From Planctomycetota bacterium (GTDB taxonomy: Bacteria > Planctomycetota > Phycisphaerae > UBA1845): a stretch of 6,819 nt of DNA. The notes under the pieces were generated by a model, which searched no databases, had not been told where the DNA came from, and saw only the letters and a list, made by a program, of their open reading frames with translations. Where the stretch lies: contig JAJRUK010000334.1 in assembly GCA_024277835.1 (NCBI GenBank), forward strand, positions 1 to 6,819. The letters run 5' to 3'. Position 1 is the stretch's first letter; every line of letters starts with the position of its first letter. Below, piece after piece: positions 1 to 6,453 of the stretch. Made by a program: the position numbers and the translations under genes.

Positions 1-405
1 ATCAAAGAAGTCCATTGCACCCACTGCGGTCAATCGAGCGAGGTCGCTCGACGCGCCATGTCCGTCTTTTGTCCCCACTGCAAAAAACGCCTGATCCTCG
101 AAGACTACAAGATCACCACGTACTACGCCGTGCGAGAATTCTTCACATGCGGTACGGTGATTGTCGAGAAAAAGGGTCACGTCGTGGCACCTTTGAAAGC
201 AAGCTCGCTCACGGTCAAGGGGACGATGCAGGGAAGCGTCGTGACACCCGGCGAGGTGAAGCTCACCAAGACCGGCTCGCTGACGGGTGACGTCGAAGCG
301 TCAAGCATCAAAATTGAAAACGGGGCGGCGCTCGACGGGTTTCTACGGATCGGCACCGACCCCGACAACCCCGACAACCAAGACCACCCCGCAGACACGG
401 GCTAA
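1..405 (+). CDS. Zinc-ribbon bactofilin (polymer-forming cytoskeletal protein), 5'-truncated
   Basis: The reading frame is open from base 1, so the true start lies upstream; 134 residues are visible. The ATG at 58 is probably internal, because residues before it carry a first Cys pair (C6, C9 of the visible protein) that complements a second pair after it (C24, C27). Together they make a CxxC...CxxC zinc ribbon. Residues about 44-117 form the bactofilin core: short beta-helix-type repeats rich in G and V (GTVIVEKKGHVVAP, VKGTMQGSV, GSLTGDVEASSIKIENGAALDG). Bactofilins self-assemble without nucleotide into filaments that scaffold envelope enzymes or affect cell shape. The zinc ribbon fusion suggests binding of a partner or nucleic acid, which is inference. 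The C-terminus is a short acidic Asp/Pro/Asn tail (DPDNPDNQD) encoded by a tandem nonamer repeat. No terminator is evident between this gene and the next. The family call is confident; the specific role is unknown. Confidence 0.85.
   Translation: MKEVHCTHCGQSSEVARRAMSVFCPHCKKRLILEDYKITTYYAVREFFTCGTVIVEKKGHVVAPLKASSLTVKGTMQGSVVTPGEVKLTKTGSLTGDVEASSIKIENGAALDGFLRIGTDPDNPDNQDHPADTG
356..381 (+). repeat. Tandem nonamer CCCCGACAA in the bactofilin 3' end
   Basis: Two exact copies of CCCCGACAA (360-368 and 369-377) are preceded by a partial CCGAC and followed by a decayed third unit. Being nine bases long, the repeat keeps the reading frame and encodes Pro-Asp-Asn units. Bases 356-375 are the exact reverse complement of 1007-1026 in the next gene. 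Confidence 0.75.
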
Positions 406-475
406 CGATCCACGGCGATTATCGGTCGCTCGCGTCACGAGGGCGTCATAACCGCAAGTACCAAAGCTCGCTTCG

Positions 476-505
476 TTGACCGCCGCCTTTCCACCGATGT
501 ACACT
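476..505 (+). promoter_or_regulatory. Sigma-70-type promoter candidate for the sulfatase-TPR gene
   Basis: TTGACC at 476-481 and TACACT at 500-505 are separated by 18 bp. The expected transcription start falls at about 511-513, on or next to the ATG at 513. No Shine-Dalgarno-like purine run is present in the bases before this ATG, so the mRNA may be leaderless. The call rests on sequence similarity alone. Confidence 0.5.
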
Positions 506-512
506 TCATCCT

Positions 513-3146
513 ATGGTCAGGTTTACCGCACAACTCACGGTTTTTTCCGTTGCTTTCTTGCTTCTTCTTGGCGGGTGCAGTGATGACAAAAAGCAACCAG
601 CGACGAGTCGCGCCGGGCTGCGCGGTGACAACGTTCTACTGATTACGGTCGATACGACCCGCGCGGACAGAATCGGATGCTACGGCTACAAACCTGCGCA
701 AACGCCCGTGATGGACGCCCTTGCTTCCCGGGGCGTGTTGTTCGAGAAAGCGTATTCCCAGGTTCCCCTCACGCTTCCCTCGCACGCCTCGATCATGACC
801 GGTCGGTATCCGCGCGAGCATGGCGTGCGTGACAACGGTCGGGCACGGCTGAGCACGCAGTACCCGACGCTCAGCACGATCTTCCAGAAGAACGGTTATC
901 GGACAGGCGGGTTTATTGCTTCGTACGTCTTGATTCGCAAATTCGGACTCGCGCAAGGTTTTGATACGTTTGTAGACAGCATGTGGTTGTCGGGCGTGTC
1001 GGGGTCGTCGGGGTTGTCGGGGTCGGGTGAGAAGAAGAGGCTGGAAGTGCAGTTGCCTGGCAATATCGTCACCGACCGGGCGTTGAAGTGGCTTGGGAAG
1101 TCGTCCGACGCGCCGTTTTTCTGCTGGGTGCATTACTACGACCCGCACGACCCCTATGAGCCAATTCCCGCCTTCGCCAACGTTGGGATGGCACCCTACG
1201 ATGGCGAGATCTCGTTCATGGACTCGCAAATCGGTCGATTGATTGACTTTTTGGAAAAGAAGAAGATTCGCGACGATACGCTTATCGTTATCATTGGCGA
1301 TCACGGCGAGTCGTTTGGCGAGCATGGCGAGCACGGACATACCAACTTCACTTATGACACGAATTTGCACGTTCCTTTCATCGTCGTCCACCCTCACGCG
1401 ACAGCGCGTGGCACTCGTTCGGATGTCATCGTCGAGACGGTTGATGTCTTTCCCACGATCCTCGATTTGTTTGGATGGGAAGCGCCTGCGTCTTTGACGT
1501 CCAGGTCGCTCTCACCAGTTCTAAAGGGCGGGCGTCTCCCCGACGCGGAGGCGTACGGCGAGACGTTGTACGTTCGCAACGGGTTCGGTTGGGCAGAGCA
1601 GCGGAGTCTGACAACGCGCGACTGGAAGTTCATCTCGAGCACGACGCCCGAGCTATACGACAGACAGAAAGACCCCGGCGAGAAAAACAATATCATCGGC
1701 GCGAATCCGCGTATCGCTGCCGACCTACATGCCCGGCTCGTGGCCCGGTTCGACGCGATGGTCCCTGGTAAGGCAGAAAAAACTGATATCTCCGATGCGG
1801 CGAGGGAGAGTCTCGGGGATCTTGGTTACGTCGATGTCGGCAAGGTGATGGATGGCGACAGCGAACAATTTCTGACCGCCGGTTTGATTGATCCCAAGAC
1901 CATGACCGACGCGCTGACCGATGCCCAAACGGCTCAGAAGCTGATGGACAAGGCGAAAACGCCCGCCGACTATCGAAGACCGATTGAGATCTTGGAGCGT
2001 GTGACGAAGGCGATTCCCGAGTCCCTCGTCTTCCACGGAACGCTCGGGAAGGCCTATCAGGGGGCTGAGGACTTCGACCGAAGTGTCGTCGCATTTGCAA
2101 ACGCCGTCAAAGTTGATCCGACGCAGGCGGGGACACACCTGCTCCTCGCTCGGTCGCTTTTGAAAGTCAATCGAAAGGCCGAGGCCGTGGCAGAGTTCAA
2201 GGTCGCGATCGACCTGGATGGGGCGGGTGCTGTCACTCGTGCTCAGTACGGGGAGGCCCTTGAGGGGCTGGGTCATCGGGACGAAGCCATCAAACAGTAT
2301 CAAAAAGCGGTCCAACTTTCGCCAACGATGTGGAACGTCCACGATCGCCTATGCACCCTCTTGCAGGGGACGACGGCTTTTCCGCAGGCGGTTCGTCAGT
2401 TCGAGAGCGCGGTTCAGAAGCACTCCGGGGATTCGTTCGCGCATTTCAGCATCGGATCGGTCTTCATAGGGATGGCGGAGTGGTCGCGCGCGATTCCACA
2501 CCTGGAAGCAGCCATCAACCTCGACCCGCAAGACGGGAAGTCGACCATCAACCTCGGAATCGCGTTCCGCGAGGTTGGGCAGATAGCCGACGCACACCGG
2601 CTCTTGGAGCAAGCCGTCGCCATCGAGTCGGTGGCTCCAGAGGCCTTTTACAATCTCGGAATCCTTGAGGCAAAGCGAGGAAGACTCGACAAGGCCGTTC
2701 AACTTTACGAGAAGGCGATCGCCCTCAAGCCGTCGTTTGTCGCCGCCGTTACGGAACTGGCGATGTTCTATACGCAGCAGAAAAAGATCCCGGACGCGAT
2801 TCGGATTCTTCGCGCGGGTGCGAAAGCAAGTCCAAACGAGGTCCAGGTTCTCAACGCACTCGGGCAGCTACTCGCCACGTCGAGCACCGCCTCCACTCGA
2901 AATGGCAAAGAAGCCGTCGCACTGCTCGAGCGCGCGGCGGAGCTTACCGGGCGGGCAGATATGCTTGTTCTCGCGAATCTTGCAGCCGCTTTCGCCGAAT
3001 CCGGCGATTTCGCGAAGGCAAGGGCCATCGCTGAGGAATCACTTGCGCTGCCTGCATCGGCGGGGCAGGCGGACCTTCCTGGCCGAATCCGCGAGCAATT
3101 AGGACTTTATATGCAGGGAACGCCGTTCCACAACAGTAAGTTATAG
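513..3146 (+). CDS. Sulfatase-like (alkaline phosphatase superfamily) lipoprotein with C-terminal TPR repeats
   Basis: The product has 877 residues. Residues 1-22 are a lipoprotein signal peptide with lipobox LGGC (Cys22 the lipidation site), which supports the ATG at 513. Residues about 39-400 form a sulfatase-like domain: NVLLITVDTTRADR (D47), VPLTLPSHASIMTG (T87 in the nucleophile position), H207 in WVHYYDPHDPY, and GDHGESFGEHGEHGH (D263, H264, H276). The sulfatase-typical ending LYDRQKDPGE lies near 381-390. T87 replaces the Cys or Ser that becomes formylglycine in true sulfatases, so the enzyme may be a phosphodiesterase or phosphotransferase, as in Thr-nucleophile relatives such as LtaS/EptA. 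Substrate is unknown. Residues about 502-847 carry roughly ten TPR units of about 34 residues, probably for protein binding outside the membrane. A Ser/Gly-rich insert at 160-172 comes from a nonamer repeat. The fusion type is known in planctomycetes and other environmental bacteria. Confidence 0.88.
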   Translation: MVRFTAQLTVFSVAFLLLLGGCSDDKKQPATSRAGLRGDNVLLITVDTTRADRIGCYGYKPAQTPVMDALASRGVLFEKAYSQVPLTLPSHASIMTGRYPREHGVRDNGRARLSTQYPTLSTIFQKNGYRTGGFIASYVLIRKFGLAQGFDTFVDSMWLSGVSGSSGLSGSGEKKRLEVQLPGNIVTDRALKWLGKSSDAPFFCWVHYYDPHDPYEPIPAFANVGMAPYDGEISFMDSQIGRLIDFLEKKKIRDDTLIVIIGDHGESFGEHGEHGHTNFTYDTNLHVPFIVVHPHATARGTRSDVIVETVDVFPTILDLFGWEAPASLTSRSLSPVLKGGRLPDAEAYGETLYVRNGFGWAEQRSLTTRDWKFISSTTPELYDRQKDPGEKNNIIGANPRIAADLHARLVARFDAMVPGKAEKTDISDAARESLGDLGYVDVGKVMDGDSEQFLTAGLIDPKTMTDALTDAQTAQKLMDKAKTPADYRRPIEILERVTKAIPESLVFHGTLGKAYQGAEDFDRSVVAFANAVKVDPTQAGTHLLLARSLLKVNRKAEAVAEFKVAIDLDGAGAVTRAQYGEALEGLGHRDEAIKQYQKAVQLSPTMWNVHDRLCTLLQGTTAFPQAVRQFESAVQKHSGDSFAHFSIGSVFIGMAEWSRAIPHLEAAINLDPQDGKSTINLGIAFREVGQIADAHRLLEQAVAIESVAPEAFYNLGILEAKRGRLDKAVQLYEKAIALKPSFVAAVTELAMFYTQQKKIPDAIRILRAGAKASPNEVQVLNALGQLLATSSTASTRNGKEAVALLERAAELTGRADMLVLANLAAAFAESGDFAKARAIAEESLALPASAGQADLPGRIREQLGLYMQGTPFHNSKL
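987..1027 (+). repeat. Degenerate tandem nonamer (NNGTCGGGG) inside the sulfatase domain
   Basis: Four nonamer units (TTGTCGGGC, GTGTCGGGG, TCGTCGGGG, TTGTCGGGG) run from 987 to 1022, followed by a partial unit TCGGG. They encode LSG-VSG-SSG-LSG-SG, a flexible insert between conserved parts of the sulfatase-like domain. Bases 1007-1026 are the exact reverse complement of 356-375 in the bactofilin gene, so the same repeat lies in opposite orientation in two adjacent genes. Confidence 0.8.
2016..3053 (+). repeat. TPR array of the sulfatase-like protein
   Basis: This segment encodes residues about 502-847, divisible into about ten helix-turn-helix units of roughly 34 residues. Units show the usual TPR spacing of small residues and a final Pro, for example AFYNLGILEAKRGRLDKA followed by VQLYEKAIALKP. 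The ninth unit (about 775-813) is longer, with a Ser/Thr-rich insert. The unit count is by eye and may be off by one or two. Confidence 0.8.
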
Positions 3147-3264
3147 GACCAAGCCAGCATCTGGCGGGTCGCAGCGTTACATTTCTGCAACTTGTTTGTT
3201 TTCAATGGTTTATGTGCCGATGACGTTCTCAGGAACTTTTTCTCGAAAAAAGGGCACTTTTCGG

Positions 3265-3294
3265 TTGAAATCCTCGCCCGGTTTCGGTTATTCT
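3265..3294 (+). promoter_or_regulatory. Sigma-70-type promoter candidate for the Lnt-like membrane protein gene
   Basis: TTGAAA at 3265-3270 and TATTCT at 3289-3294 are spaced 18 bp apart. This places the start of transcription near 3301 and gives a leader of about 20 bases. It suggests the gene is transcribed independently of the upstream gene, 175 bp away. The rest of the gap (3147-3264) holds only an A/T-rich stretch with weak inverted symmetry and no clear terminator. Confidence 0.55.
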
Positions 3295-3305
3295 AGGGCC
3301 TACTT

Positions 3306-3311
3306 GGAGGG
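3306..3311 (+). promoter_or_regulatory. Ribosome binding site deciding the ATG at 3322
   Basis: GGAGGG lies 10 bases before the ATG at 3322. A nearer ATG at 3312 abuts the site and its frame stops after eight codons, so 3322 is the better start. Confidence 0.7.
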
Positions 3312-3321
3312 ATGTCTGTAG

Positions 3322-4020
3322 ATGCAAACTGTGGTTGACCAAACCAAACAAGAATCCGCTGTGTGCGCTTTGGTTCCGCGCGCACTGAAGTGGTCCGCAT
3401 CTCTCGCTGTCTTGATCCTTAGCGCGTTCGTGATGATTGTTTCGGCAACCACGCCGGGCTATCAGTGGGTTGGCTGCGTTGCGCTGCTGCCTCTGTTTAA
3501 TGCGATTCGTGTTCAGTCTCCGGTTCGTGCCGCTTTTGATGGTGCGATCTGGGGTCTCTCGTTGTTTGCCTTCGCGACGCTTTCTAGCGAAACGCGGATT
3601 TCGTTCGATCTCTTGTCAGGGGCATTGCTTCCTGTTGTACTTGGACTTTACGCGTTCTTCGGCGCTCGCCTGACGCGACAGGTCGGGTTCAGTCCGTATC
3701 TTCTCGATCTCTGCTGGATCGGTGTTGAGCTTGCCCTTAAGCCGCTCGGTCTTCACTATGGTCTGCTCGCTGGTACGCAGAGCGGGGGCGTTTCAATTGA
3801 ACTGGTTGGTGGTTTTGCTGGTTACGCCGTGGTTGCGTTCCTGGTTGCCTATGTGAACGCCGCGTTGCTTTCGGTCTTGAGCGAGGTTCGGGTCTCGGTT
3901 TCGTCTTCTCGACTGATTTCATCGCAGGCTCCGCCGCGGCGATCCTCCTTTCAATACGAATTCCCAAGTTACCTATCGTATCTCATCCTACCTGCCCAAC
4001 CTCGGGCACCACCTGTCTAG
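3322..4020 (+). CDS. Membrane protein resembling the transmembrane half of apolipoprotein N-acyltransferase, no nitrilase domain
   Basis: The product has 232 residues with about six hydrophobic segments (roughly 24-42, 46-62, 70-88, 97-114, 125-138 and 161-185). Several features match the membrane domain of Lnt: WVGCVALLPLFNAIR near 49-63, W132-x3-E136, and the stretch GLHYGLLAGTQSGG through VAFLVAYVNAALL (143-183), which parallels the Lnt region just before its periplasmic catalytic domain. The nitrilase-like domain that carries the Glu-Lys-Cys triad in Lnt is absent, so N-acylation of lipoproteins is unlikely. Residues from about 187 are Ser/Pro/Arg-rich and look like an out-of-frame tail. 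The frame beginning with GGT at 3891 reads a more natural hydrophobic stretch (GLGFVFSTDFIAGSAAAILL) and stays open to TAG at 4101-4103. A frameshift near 3865-3895 is therefore possible. Its neighbour is a predicted lipoprotein, but any functional link is inference. Confidence 0.65.
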   Translation: MQTVVDQTKQESAVCALVPRALKWSASLAVLILSAFVMIVSATTPGYQWVGCVALLPLFNAIRVQSPVRAAFDGAIWGLSLFAFATLSSETRISFDLLSGALLPVVLGLYAFFGARLTRQVGFSPYLLDLCWIGVELALKPLGLHYGLLAGTQSGGVSIELVGGFAGYAVVAFLVAYVNAALLSVLSEVRVSVSSSRLISSQAPPRRSSFQYEFPSYLSYLILPAQPRAPPV

Positions 4021-4154
4021 GCCAATCACTTGGGATGGCGTCGCGGTGCGATAACGCTCCGCTGATGCCCTGTCGGCATTCGTTTTCACTTGCGATTGTT
4101 TAGAACAGCTTCTCTGGCGCATATAGGCGTCGGCTGCTGAATTGGTCACAACAG

Positions 4155-4174
4155 GCGGAGGTTGTACCTCACGC
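4155..4174 (+). promoter_or_regulatory. Small hairpin in the leader of the IPTL-CTERM gene
   Basis: GCGGAGGT and ACCTCaCGC pair around a TGT loop with a single bulged A, about 18 bases before the true ribosome binding site. It contains a GGAGG-like sequence in the stem. It may be a leader structure or a dyad operator, or it may be chance. I see no convincing promoter elsewhere in 4021-4197. Confidence 0.25.
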
Positions 4175-4191
4175 TTTGAATTTAACTGTTT

Positions 4192-4196
4192 GGAGG
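4192..4196 (+). promoter_or_regulatory. Ribosome binding site deciding the ATG at 4207
   Basis: GGAGG ends 10 bases before ATG 4207. The in-frame TTG at 4198 is only one base from the site and would add just three residues before the signal peptide, so ATG 4207 is preferred. Confidence 0.75.
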
Positions 4197-4206
4197 TTTG
4201 AGAAAG

Positions 4207-6363
4207 ATGAATTTTCGTAAATCGATTTTAGGTCTGACGACCTGCATCGCGGTTGCCGGGTTGTTCGCGTGGAGCTCCACGAGTCAGGCCGCTCCGCGTT
4301 TGATTAAGATAGATACCGACGCTCCCCAGTTCGACCTCAAGGGGAAGTCCACGATCAACGCCGTCGCTGGTCCCACCTGTGAGAGCACAGGGTTCGAGGC
4401 TGTCGAGGGTGCTTGCGGTTGGGAGCAAGGGTTTATTTGTGGTAGCGGGTTTGTTGGAATCTGCACGGCCCCCGCTTCGGGCACATGCACTGGCGACAAC
4501 AGCACGGACCAGAACTGCTGTGCTGGCAACCCCAACCCGCTGAACGGTTGGTTCTTGTCGATCAGTTCGCGTCACTGCAACGAGCCGCATATTGACACTG
4601 CCAACCCGGCAACGGGAACGCAGCACATGCGGTTTTCTCAGGATGTCCAGGGCGGCGATCCTCCGGGATGTCCCGGGTTCACGGGCGCTTGCCGTATCTC
4701 GGCGTTCACGCCGACCGCAACCGGTGTGATCCTCGGTCGTACGGTCATCAGCTTCGACATTGCGTCGGAACATGACAACATGACACCCGGCGGTGCCCTT
4801 GGTTCGAGTGGCCAGTACTTCACGGTTGGCGACGGCGGCGGCAGCGTCCTTCTCGGTCTTGATAAGCAGGACGTTCTTTTTGTCTATCACAACGCTACGC
4901 AGTCTTATGAGGGTATTGGATTCCTCAGTGCGAACGGCAACTACGATCACGTTGAGATCGATATGGACGTTTGCAACAACCTGATCACGTACACGTTGAC
5001 CGACGGCACTGGTGCCATTACTGGTTTCACGTCCGAGGACTTCACCGGTGTGAACCAAACTGTTACCCGGGCCATCATTACCAATGACAACGCTGGTTTC
5101 TTCTGGGACTTCGACAACTACTCCGTCGTTCGCGACGCAGCTTGTCCGCCGCAGTGCATCGGCAACGGCGTCCAGGCGTTCCTCGGTGAAGACTGTGACG
5201 GGGCAGACGATGCTGCTTGCCCAGGTCGTTGCCGTCCGGCTGGCGATCCCGATGGCGAGTGCACTTGCATCCGCAATTGTGATCTCTGCTCGAACGAAGC
5301 TGGTTGTGTTGCTGAAAACGGTACGAATGGTCCGTTCCTCACGCACGGTGGTTTCTTCACATACGTAGCAGATGGTCAGTTCGTTGGTATCGACACGTGC
5401 GGTTCGGACTTCGATACCGCGCTGTTTGTTGGTGACGCGGACTTCTGTTCCACGTTTGCGTTTACAATCAACGATACCTGTGACAACAGGGTCGGCGACT
5501 GTTCTGACGGAAACCATGGTCCTGACACCTGTATGCCGTTCGCATCGTGCTACGACAACGTCACCGCTGACGAGTCGTGCCTCTGCATCGAAACGACAGC
5601 GGGTTCCACGCTCAGCATCTGGGCTTCCCAGTTCCCTGGTGCACAGCCTGATGCCGGTACGAACCTCATGCTGACGATCACCAAGGCTTCGTCTTGTGGT
5701 CCGAACAGTGCGGCGATTCCGAACGGTGCTTGCTGCCGCGGTGACGCGGTTGGCGGTCTTTGCGAGGACAATGTTCTTGCTGCTGACTGTGCCGGCCCGT
5801 CCGATACCTTCTCGGACAACAAGCTTTGTTCGATGGTTAGCTGTGCCCAGGATACCGGCGGTTGCTGTGACTCCGCTCCGGGTCTTGGCGGACAGTGCAC
5901 CGCTGGTGTGCTTTCGCAAGATTGCACCGGTCAGTACCAGGCATTCAGCAAATTGGATGACACATGTGGTAACGCATGTGCAGAGATCACAGGCGCTTGC
6001 TGTGATACGCTGACTGGAAACTGCTTCGACTCGATCCAGAGTGGTTGCAACGAGTCTGCTTCGCACACGTCGTGGGCCATTGGTCAGTCCTGCACCGGAA
6101 TCACCTGTCTCCCCGATATGGGTGCTTGCTGTGATACCGGCACGAACGACCCGACCGTCGCAACCTGCACGCAGACCATCGCGGCTGCTTGCGATTGCAC
6201 CAAGTGTGGTTGGACAAAGGGTGCCCTCTGTGAAGACGTTGAGTGCCTGCCCAACTTCCAGGTCATCCCGACAGTGTCGGAATGGGGTCTGGTTGTCTTG
6301 ACCTTGCTGCTGCTCGTTGGTGGCAAGATTTACTTTGGTCGTCGCGAGGCGTCCATGGCGTAA
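4207..6363 (+). CDS. Secreted Cys-rich protein with IPTL-CTERM sorting signal
   Basis: The product has 718 residues. A Sec signal peptide (MNFRKSILGLTTCIAVAGLF) probably ends at SQA near residue 28. Residues about 58-310 resemble the beta-sandwich lectin-like domains of PEP-CTERM-type surface proteins (TVISFDIASEHD; SANGNYDHVEIDMDVC). A Cys-rich linker (313-367) precedes a region at about 377-494 resembling PPC (prepeptidase C-terminal) domains, with GIDTCGSDFDTALFVGD. Four Cys-rich repeats span 507-680. The C-terminus has IPTVSEWG (687-694), a hydrophobic helix (694-710) and basic GRRE. This matches IPTL-CTERM, a sorting signal linked to exosortase H in other bacteria; no exosortase is encoded here. 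The protein is probably an envelope or extracellular-matrix component. Codons are strongly biased (AAC, TTC, GGT, GCT), suggesting high expression. It is a single-gene unit with double terminators. The ligand and exact role are unknown. Confidence 0.85.
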   Translation: MNFRKSILGLTTCIAVAGLFAWSSTSQAAPRLIKIDTDAPQFDLKGKSTINAVAGPTCESTGFEAVEGACGWEQGFICGSGFVGICTAPASGTCTGDNSTDQNCCAGNPNPLNGWFLSISSRHCNEPHIDTANPATGTQHMRFSQDVQGGDPPGCPGFTGACRISAFTPTATGVILGRTVISFDIASEHDNMTPGGALGSSGQYFTVGDGGGSVLLGLDKQDVLFVYHNATQSYEGIGFLSANGNYDHVEIDMDVCNNLITYTLTDGTGAITGFTSEDFTGVNQTVTRAIITNDNAGFFWDFDNYSVVRDAACPPQCIGNGVQAFLGEDCDGADDAACPGRCRPAGDPDGECTCIRNCDLCSNEAGCVAENGTNGPFLTHGGFFTYVADGQFVGIDTCGSDFDTALFVGDADFCSTFAFTINDTCDNRVGDCSDGNHGPDTCMPFASCYDNVTADESCLCIETTAGSTLSIWASQFPGAQPDAGTNLMLTITKASSCGPNSAAIPNGACCRGDAVGGLCEDNVLAADCAGPSDTFSDNKLCSMVSCAQDTGGCCDSAPGLGGQCTAGVLSQDCTGQYQAFSKLDDTCGNACAEITGACCDTLTGNCFDSIQSGCNESASHTSWAIGQSCTGITCLPDMGACCDTGTNDPTVATCTQTIAAACDCTKCGWTKGALCEDVECLPNFQVIPTVSEWGLVVLTLLLLVGGKIYFGRREASMA
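5725..6246 (+). repeat. Four Cys-rich 'GACC' repeats in the IPTL-CTERM protein
   Basis: Residues 507-546, 551-591, 596-634 and 638-680 share the pattern GxCC-x(6-11)-C-x(7-8)-C-x(12-14)-C-x(3-4)-C. Repeats one to three have six Cys each and repeat four has eight. The even counts fit disulfide-bonded extracellular modules. Spacing is conserved while other residues vary, so the repeats are old. I know similar repeats from Phycisphaerae surface proteins, but no function has been assigned to them that I can name. Confidence 0.75.
6265..6345 (+). other. IPTL-CTERM sorting signal coding segment
   Basis: This encodes residues 687-713: the signature IPTVSEWG, a Leu/Val-rich membrane helix and an Arg pair. 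The order motif, helix, basic tail is the hallmark of exosortase-type C-terminal signals. Val replaces the usual Leu in the fourth position of the motif. Confidence 0.85.
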
Positions 6364-6375
6364 GGATTCGCCAAG

Positions 6376-6422
6376 TATCAAATAGCCCCCGGGGCTCGCT
6401 TGCGAGTCCCGGGTTTTTGATA
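6376..6422 (+). terminator. Rho-independent terminator 1 after the IPTL-CTERM gene
   Basis: The core stem pairs CCCGGGGCTCGC (6388-6399) with GCGAGTCCCGGG (6402-6413) around a TT loop, with one G-T wobble, followed by five T. Outer bases TATCAAA (6376-6382) and TTTGATA (6416-6422) also pair, so the hairpin is long. It begins 12 bases after the stop codon. Confidence 0.9.
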
Positions 6423-6453
6423 CGGCGCGGTCTTCGCAAGTTGTGATAATTGA

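Noticed and set aside
15..290. An ATG-started frame overlapping the bactofilin gene
   Set aside because: The product is Arg/His-rich and out of frame with the clear zinc ribbon and bactofilin core.
636..1397. A 253-codon open frame on the - strand
   Set aside because: It is antisense to the conserved sulfatase motifs and has an Arg-rich product with no recognisable domain or ribosome binding site.
1725..2342. A 205-codon open frame on the - strand
   Set aside because: It is antisense to the sulfatase/TPR coding sequence, where the sense frame shows clear TPR periodicity.
3236..3264. CTTTTTCTCGAAAAAAG as a terminator for the sulfatase-TPR gene
   Set aside because: The stem is A/T only, there is no T-run after a G/C stem, and it lies about 90 bases after the stop codon, directly before the next promoter.
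3322..4020. The membrane protein as the exosortase partner of the IPTL-CTERM protein
   Set aside because: No exosortase Cys and Arg catalytic motifs are present in its membrane segments. The pattern fits the Lnt membrane domain instead.
4198..4200. TTG as the start of the IPTL-CTERM gene
   Set aside because: It is one base from GGAGG, too close for initiation. ATG at 4207 has ideal spacing and begins a normal signal peptide.
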